Positions 5,701-9,589 of a stretch of DNA of 9,589 nt are shown here, one piece after another. A program made the translations under genes and the position numbers. The stretch lies in NCBI GenBank assembly GCA_030619185.1, contig JAUXBW010000070.1:1-9589 (forward strand), read 5' to 3'. Position 1 is the stretch's first letter. Every line of letters begins with the position of its first letter. This stretch comes from Methyloprofundus sp. Lineage in GTDB: Bacteria; Pseudomonadota; Gammaproteobacteria; Methylococcales; Methylomonadaceae. The notes beneath the pieces are model-generated. The model worked only from the letters and a program-made list of their open reading frames with translations, had not been told where the DNA came from and ran no database searches.

Positions 5701-5728
5701 ATCTTTCTGAAGCTCCCCCTAGAAAGAT
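5701..5728 (+). other. Hairpin ATCTTTCT/AGAAAGAT in the fccA leader
   Basis: An 8-bp perfect stem (5701-5708 with 5721-5728) with a 12-base loop containing a CCCCCT run lies about 83 bases before the fccA start codon. It could be a leader RNA structure. I see no match to a known riboswitch, and no T-run follows. Confidence 0.3.
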
Positions 5729-5810
5729 TTCATATACGGCACAAGGATGCGCCCGTTACTTTACGAAGGATTTATATTGGTATTAATTTAGAATCATTGA
5801 AGGAAAATTT

Positions 5811-6194
5811 ATGAAATATTTTATCAAACGCATAATGACTCTCCCATTTGCGGGATTGTTTCTAATTATTTATTACTCTATTGGAACAGCTCAGGCAATC
5901 GAAATTATTGATCCTGGCCGTGCTATGGCTGCACAATGTTCACAATGTCACGGAATGGAAGGTAATAATTCTGAGGGCTTTGATAGCCTGAAGTGTGAGT
6001 CATTCGACAAGATTTATAATGAACTTTGGGAGATGCTTAACAGTTCCAACGGCGAGTTAATGGATCATCAAGCAAAAGGCTATACAGATGATGACATCAT
6101 GGCTTTAGCCAGGTCGATTGAAAGACCTGCAAATGGTTGCGAAGATGAAGACGAAGAAGATGAAGAAGATGAAGAGGATGAAGAAGACAAATAA
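5811..6194 (+). CDS. fccA: Flavocytochrome c sulfide dehydrogenase, monohaem cytochrome subunit
   Basis: The 127-residue protein is the periplasmic cytochrome c partner that takes electrons from the FccB flavin during sulfide oxidation. A Sec signal peptide (1-29, ending AQA) precedes the domain GRAMAAQCSQCHGMEG, in which C43, C46 and H47 bind one haem. M84 in ELMDHQAKGYTD is the likely sixth ligand, in the family's MxHQAKGYTD block. It is the short, single-haem form, unlike the dihaem FccA of purple sulfur bacteria. Two further cysteines, C62 and C110, could form a disulfide. The last 17 residues are almost purely Glu/Asp, encoded by a near 9-base GAAGAAGAT repeat prone to slippage. ATG is preceded by AAGGA at normal spacing. 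fccB follows after 62 bases. Confidence 0.88.
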   Translation: MKYFIKRIMTLPFAGLFLIIYYSIGTAQAIEIIDPGRAMAAQCSQCHGMEGNNSEGFDSLKCESFDKIYNELWEMLNSSNGELMDHQAKGYTDDDIMALARSIERPANGCEDEDEEDEEDEEDEEDK

Positions 6195-6206
6195 GTAATT
6201 TACTAA

Positions 6207-6228
6207 TAACTCATCAATTGATGAGTTA
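6207..6228. repeat. 22-bp perfect palindrome between fccA and fccB
   Basis: AACTCATCAA and TTGATGAGTT (6208-6227) with an outer T/A pair form a gapless palindrome in the 62-base intergenic gap. It could fold into an RNA hairpin that protects the fccA message or tunes fccB expression, or bind a dimeric regulator. No T-run follows, so transcription should read through into fccB. Confidence 0.55.
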
Positions 6229-6256
6229 ATTCTAATAATGACTCTAAGGAAAAATT

Positions 6257-7585
6257 ATGACACAAATTAATCGACGTGATTTTATTAAGTTGACCGGTGC
6301 CTCAGCAGCATTGGTTGCTGTACCCTCAGTTTTGAAAGCTGAGATTGGCAGTGCTTATGAGGCGCGAGTTGTCGTCGTTGGTGGCGGGTTCGCTGGTGCT
6401 ACTTTGGCAAAGTATCTATGCTTATGGGGAGATGCAAATATACAGGTAACTATGATCGATAAAAACCCTAATCATGTCTCTTGTATATTAAGCAATCTTA
6501 TTCTGAATGACCGCTTAAACATGAATGATATAACGCTGCCTTATACATCACTACAAGATAACTATGGAGTGATCGTAAGACAAGGCTTAGTAACTGATGT
6601 AACCGGGGATGACGTTAAAATAGTTCATTTAGATGATGGTGACACTATCACCTGTGATTATGTTGTCTTGGCTCCGGGTATTGAGTTTATTGATGTTCCC
6701 GGACTTAAAGAGGGCGCGGCAAATAACTTTGATGTTGTTCCTCATGCCTGGATTGCCGGCCCACAAACTGAGTTATTGCGTGATCAATTGCATAGCATGC
6801 AACAAGGAGACACTTTTGTGATGACCGTTCCTCAAAGTCCTTATCGCTGTCCTCCAGGGCCTTATGAACGTGCGTGTGTGGTAGCAGATTATATTAAACG
6901 CGTAAATGATGGTGACGGTCATGTTATTGTGCTGGATCCACATCCTGAAGTGACCATTGAAAAAGAAACATTTGAGCAGGCATTTAATGGCATATATAAG
7001 GACATAGTCAACTATGTTCCTAATGCAACACTGCAATCAATTGAAATCAATCCCGGTGAGAAAATAGCGAAAACTACGGCAGGAGATTATGCTGGTAAAG
7101 TTCTAAATGTGATACCTACGCACAAATCAGGCAAGATAGTAGAAGATTTGGGTTTGTTACCCGTAGGTGCGAGATTTGCACCTGTTGACTCAGCCAGTTA
7201 TGAATCCACTATCCGCCCGGGCATTTTTATTATCGGGGATGCAAACGATAGTGGTCAGCCTAAATCTGGGCATATGGCTAATTCGCAAGCAAAAGTGGGT
7301 GCTGATGCGATTATTAGAATGATTGCCAGCAAGTCCTCATCTGTAGACTTTGTTCATGACCCCGCTAGATTAGAAAAAATTAGAACAAATTCTGCCTGTT
7401 ATAGCCCAATTACTTATGATGAGGCTTCCTTTCTTACTGCAGTGTTTGCCTATGAGACCACCAATAACAGCATGAAGCTGGTTCAAGATTCCTTTGCCAG
7501 CTCAAATTCACCGCATTGGAACAAAGATAATTTTGAAGACATGTTTATATGGTCTGAAAGCCTATTCAGTAATTCATTTACTTGA
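6257..7585 (+). CDS. fccB: Flavocytochrome c sulfide dehydrogenase, FAD subunit
   Basis: The 442-residue periplasmic flavoprotein oxidises sulfide to sulfur/polysulfide and passes electrons to FccA. The N-terminus is a Tat signal (NRRDFIKL, R6-R7, then a hydrophobic stretch to about residue 28), consistent with export after FAD loading. GGGFAG (42-47) and D68 bind the FAD adenosine part; PGIFIIGDAND near residue 327 is the second FAD motif. By comparison with the Allochromatium enzyme, C76 (VSCILSN) is the cysteine that links covalently to FAD, and C198 (YRCPPGPYERAC) and C381 (SACYS) form the active-site redox disulfide. The C-terminal FCSD domain covers roughly 370-440. Start ATG at 6257 has AAGGA eight bases upstream. 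It forms an operon with fccA and converges on moeA. Confidence 0.93.
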   Translation: MTQINRRDFIKLTGASAALVAVPSVLKAEIGSAYEARVVVVGGGFAGATLAKYLCLWGDANIQVTMIDKNPNHVSCILSNLILNDRLNMNDITLPYTSLQDNYGVIVRQGLVTDVTGDDVKIVHLDDGDTITCDYVVLAPGIEFIDVPGLKEGAANNFDVVPHAWIAGPQTELLRDQLHSMQQGDTFVMTVPQSPYRCPPGPYERACVVADYIKRVNDGDGHVIVLDPHPEVTIEKETFEQAFNGIYKDIVNYVPNATLQSIEINPGEKIAKTTAGDYAGKVLNVIPTHKSGKIVEDLGLLPVGARFAPVDSASYESTIRPGIFIIGDANDSGQPKSGHMANSQAKVGADAIIRMIASKSSSVDFVHDPARLEKIRTNSACYSPITYDEASFLTAVFAYETTNNSMKLVQDSFASSNSPHWNKDNFEDMFIWSESLFSNSFT

Positions 7586-7618
7586 CAGTCATTGAGTCAG
7601 TTTGTTGACTTGCAAAAA

Positions 7619-7723
7619 CTAGTGCAGCACCGTGTGGGTTTGGAGGATAGGTTTTTTATATGTTACTGAGTTAAATTATAAATTATAGTTGCTATTGATC
7701 CATCCAACACGGTGCTGCACTAG
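7619..7723. repeat. 105-bp element with 17-bp perfect terminal inverted repeats
   Basis: CTAGTGCAGCACCGTGT (7619-7635) is repeated exactly in inverse at 7707-7723. The inner 71 bases are AT-rich and without an ORF. If the outer TA is read as target duplication, the element would be TA-GTGCAGCACCGTGT...-TA, the layout of a MITE of the IS630/Tc1 type; CTAG could equally be the target. It nearly fills the gap between the convergent fccB and moeA stops and might also act as a bidirectional terminator. Confidence 0.65.
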
Positions 7724-7725
7724 GC

Positions 7726-8988
7726 CTAAAATAAGCCTGAAAATAATTGTACATCAACCCAGTCGCCTTTTTTGATACTGTCTCGTTCATGTTCGAGAAT
7801 AATAAAAGCATTCGCCATACTGATGGAACTTAAAATACCAGAACCTTGCTTACCCGTGGTTTTCACCTGTAGCTCCCCGGTCGCTATCTGGCTGACTATG
7901 CCACGCTGGATTTCAGTGCGCCCTGTTTTTTTACGGATAGGTTCCAGGCTACGCGCTTTGAGCAGTGGGGCGATGGGGCTATCGGTGATGCCCAGCATCC
8001 TCTCCAGCGCAGGCAAAACCAGTTGATAGAGAGTCACTAACACCGCAACGGGGTTACCTGGTAAGCCAAAGAAAACGGCTTGCTTAATCTTGCCAAAGGC
8101 GATAGGCCGGCCTGGTTTCATAGCTACTTTCCAGAAATTAATATCACCACTGTCTTTAAGTACTGCCTTGGTATAGTCGGCCTCTCCGACAGAGACACCG
8201 CCTGTCGAAATAATAATATCAGCGTACCCGGCGGCTTCGTTAAAGCACTTAAGTAGATCAGTTTCATTATCTCGAATGATTCCTAGATTGATTATTTCTA
8301 TATCCGAACGATCCAGGGCTGCCAGCAAGGAGTAGCGATTACTATCATAAAGTCCACCTTCTGCAGCGACTGAGGCAATACTGTAGATTTCATTGCCAGT
8401 GGATGCAATGGCAATACGTAATTTACGCTTGACTTTAATCTCAGTGATAGCTAAAGAGGCGAGTAAACCTATATCGGCAGGGCATAATAGTTTACCCTCG
8501 GGTAATATTGTGTCACCCAGTTGAATATCTTCACCGGCCTGACGGACGTTTTGTCCCTTTTTATGCCGGGCATCTATTAAAATCGCATCCTGCGTAATCT
8601 GGCAATGTTCTTGCATAATCACGGTATCCAGATCAAGAGGCATGGCTGCTCCCGTCATAATATGGATGCAATGTCCAGGCTGGCAAGGCTCAGTATAGAG
8701 TTGCCCTGCCAGGACGGTCGCCTGAATGGTGAGTCTGGTTTCAAGCTTATCACTAGGTAAATCGCTACTACGTATAGCATATCCATCCACTGCGGAATTG
8801 GTATGCCCTGGAACTTGAAGGGGACTGATAATAGATTCACTCAGGCAGCGTCCTTTTGCTTGTTCTATAGGTATTTGCTGAGTATCCTGTAGAACAGGCA
8901 GTGCGTCAAATATAGCTTTTTTTGCCTGGTCTATATGCAGCAAGCCAGGCTCATTGATATCTGTACAATTTGGTTTACGATTCATCAT
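7726..8988 (-). CDS. moeA: Molybdopterin molybdenumtransferase MoeA
   Basis: The 420-residue cytosolic enzyme inserts molybdate into adenylylated molybdopterin, the last general step of molybdenum cofactor synthesis. The family motifs appear in order: NSAVDGYA (64-71), IMTGAAMP (110-117), STGNE (196-200), the MoCF-domain block STGGVSVGEADY (261-272), MKPGRP (290-295) and GLPGNPVA (308-315), then a C-terminal domain with GSGILSSISMANAF (382-395). Length is normal. The start is one of two adjacent ATGs (8988 or 8985), overlapping the soxA stop in an ATGA arrangement; no good ribosome site is seen, so translation is probably coupled to soxA. No other cofactor-synthesis gene is in the window. In this context MoeA probably serves molybdoenzymes of sulfur oxidation such as SoxCD, SorA or SoeABC, an inference from location. 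Confidence 0.95.
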   Translation of the reverse strand: MMNRKPNCTDINEPGLLHIDQAKKAIFDALPVLQDTQQIPIEQAKGRCLSESIISPLQVPGHTNSAVDGYAIRSSDLPSDKLETRLTIQATVLAGQLYTEPCQPGHCIHIMTGAAMPLDLDTVIMQEHCQITQDAILIDARHKKGQNVRQAGEDIQLGDTILPEGKLLCPADIGLLASLAITEIKVKRKLRIAIASTGNEIYSIASVAAEGGLYDSNRYSLLAALDRSDIEIINLGIIRDNETDLLKCFNEAAGYADIIISTGGVSVGEADYTKAVLKDSGDINFWKVAMKPGRPIAFGKIKQAVFFGLPGNPVAVLVTLYQLVLPALERMLGITDSPIAPLLKARSLEPIRKKTGRTEIQRGIVSQIATGELQVKTTGKQGSGILSSISMANAFIILEHERDSIKKGDWVDVQLFSGLF

Positions 8989-9589
8989 TTTCGGGTAGAA
9001 GGGCCGTTCAGGGGCAGTCCATAATCTAGATAGCTTAAAAAATATTCTAATTGCCGTAATGCAGTGCTTTGAGCAGGATCTACAGTGGCGCGAATCAGTT
9101 TATTACAGACCATAAATCGGCGATGTAAGGTTCCCATTTCTCCGCTATTTAAACGATAGGCAGGCCAGTGTGTGGTGTGACCGAGTGCAGGGCTGATTAT
9201 TTCCGAACGAATAAATTTACCGGCATTATCCAGATGACAGCTGGCACAAGAAAAATTAAGCTGGCCGCGACGCTGATAAAAATAGTTTTTGCCTTGCTGA
9301 TAGGCGTTAAGTGCTGCTTTTGAGTTAACCGGGATCTGAGTGTTAATCTTTTTGCCGCGCGAGGTATACGCCATATAAGCTAAGAGGTAGCTTATCTCGC
9401 CTTTACCATAGACCAGGGGAGGGAGTTGATTATTTTGTCGGCAATCGTTCAGCGCACTGGCAAGCGTGGTAACTTGTTGTTTTTGTTTATTCCAGTAAGG
9501 GTAATTTTGTGAAATTGCAACCCCCTTATTTGTAAAGCAATCGGCATAACTGGAACCCTTTGCAAAGGGGGTTTTATATAATGCTTCTC
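8985..9589 (-). CDS. soxA: SoxA thiosulfate-oxidation cytochrome c, partial (N-terminus off window)
   Basis: The last 200 residues are visible; the frame stays open to the right edge, so the ATG at 9374 is internal. With SoxX, SoxA joins thiosulfate to the carrier SoxYZ in the periplasm. Seen here are the N-terminal-domain blocks SYADCFTNKG and SQNYPYWNK, the AYMAYTSRGK linker, the haem motif CASCH (C at 9246-9248, H at 9234-9236) within RRGQLNFSCASCH, and GTLHRRFMVCNKLIRA. In the last block the Cys (9105-9107) is the family's conserved cysteine persulfide haem ligand. The visible N-terminal domain has two single cysteines and no CxxCH, which fits the monohaem type of SoxA, although the missing residues leave this open. 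The stop overlaps the moeA start by four bases. Confidence 0.92.
   Translation of the reverse strand, partial: EALYKTPFAKGSSYADCFTNKGVAISQNYPYWNKQKQQVTTLASALNDCRQNNQLPPLVYGKGEISYLLAYMAYTSRGKKINTQIPVNSKAALNAYQQGKNYFYQRRGQLNFSCASCHLDNAGKFIRSEIISPALGHTTHWPAYRLNSGEMGTLHRRFMVCNKLIRATVDPAQSTALRQLEYFLSYLDYGLPLNGPSTRK

Noticed and set aside
5740..5790. Possible riboswitch (c-di-GMP-like purine blocks) before fccA
   Set aside because: Only scattered short matches and no coherent aptamer fold could be traced by eye.
6773..7036. Minus-strand open frame of 87 codons
   Set aside because: Antisense to fccB, in a region coding the conserved active-site cysteine C198.
9372..9374. ATG as the start of a 129-residue cytochrome
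   Set aside because: Upstream codons continue the SoxA family sequence to the window edge, so this Met is internal.
1..9589. tRNA, rRNA or CRISPR array
   Set aside because: No cloverleaf, conserved rRNA block or regularly spaced direct repeats were seen; the repeats present are dispersed palindromes.

Overview
The window comes from a bacterium that oxidises reduced sulfur compounds, most likely a gammaproteobacterium with a moderately AT-rich genome. The evidence is a flavocytochrome c sulfide dehydrogenase pair (fccA-fccB), the C-terminal 200 residues of a SoxA thiosulfate-oxidation cytochrome running off the right edge, a SulP anion transporter, and a bacterioferritin/bacterioferritin-ferredoxin pair behind a Fur-box-like site. 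Intergenic DNA is rich in small palindromic repeats, which fits repeat-laden large genomes of Thiotrichales/Beggiatoa type. The exact taxon cannot be fixed from the sequence.

Layout. 1-142: C-terminus of an unrecognised plus-strand gene. 185-1877, minus: SulP/STAS transporter followed by a 14-bp-overlapping small membrane-protein ORF; a promoter and a 39-bp perfect palindrome lie upstream. 1982-2711: a graveyard of mobile DNA with half of a palindromic repeat, an IS4-family transposase scrap, what looks like the 3' end (domains V-VI) of a group II intron, several hairpins and a full palindromic repeat. 2715-3397, minus: bfd-bfr iron-storage operon with a Fur-box-like operator. 3522-3575: another palindromic repeat. 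3659-5059, minus: MscS-type channel with signal peptide and coiled-coil domain. 5060-5810: a long non-coding region with a good sigma-54 (-24/-12) promoter candidate, an upstream dyad, and a second full copy of the palindromic repeat. 5811-7585, plus: fccA-fccB. 7619-7723: a TIR-bounded element between convergent genes. 7726-9589, minus: soxA (partial) overlapping moeA by four bases.

How the genes fit together. FccAB oxidises sulfide in the periplasm; SoxA with SoxX starts thiosulfate oxidation on SoxYZ; MoeA finishes molybdenum cofactor, which sulfur oxidisers need for enzymes such as SoxCD, SorAB or SoeABC, so its coupling to soxA is functionally suggestive. SulP may import bicarbonate or sulfate. 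Bfr/Bfd handle iron for a haem- and Fe-S-rich metabolism. The most interesting leads are the sigma-54-type promoter upstream of fccAB, the soxA-moeA overlap, the small ORF overlapping the SulP gene, and the group II intron remnant joined to a transposase fragment.
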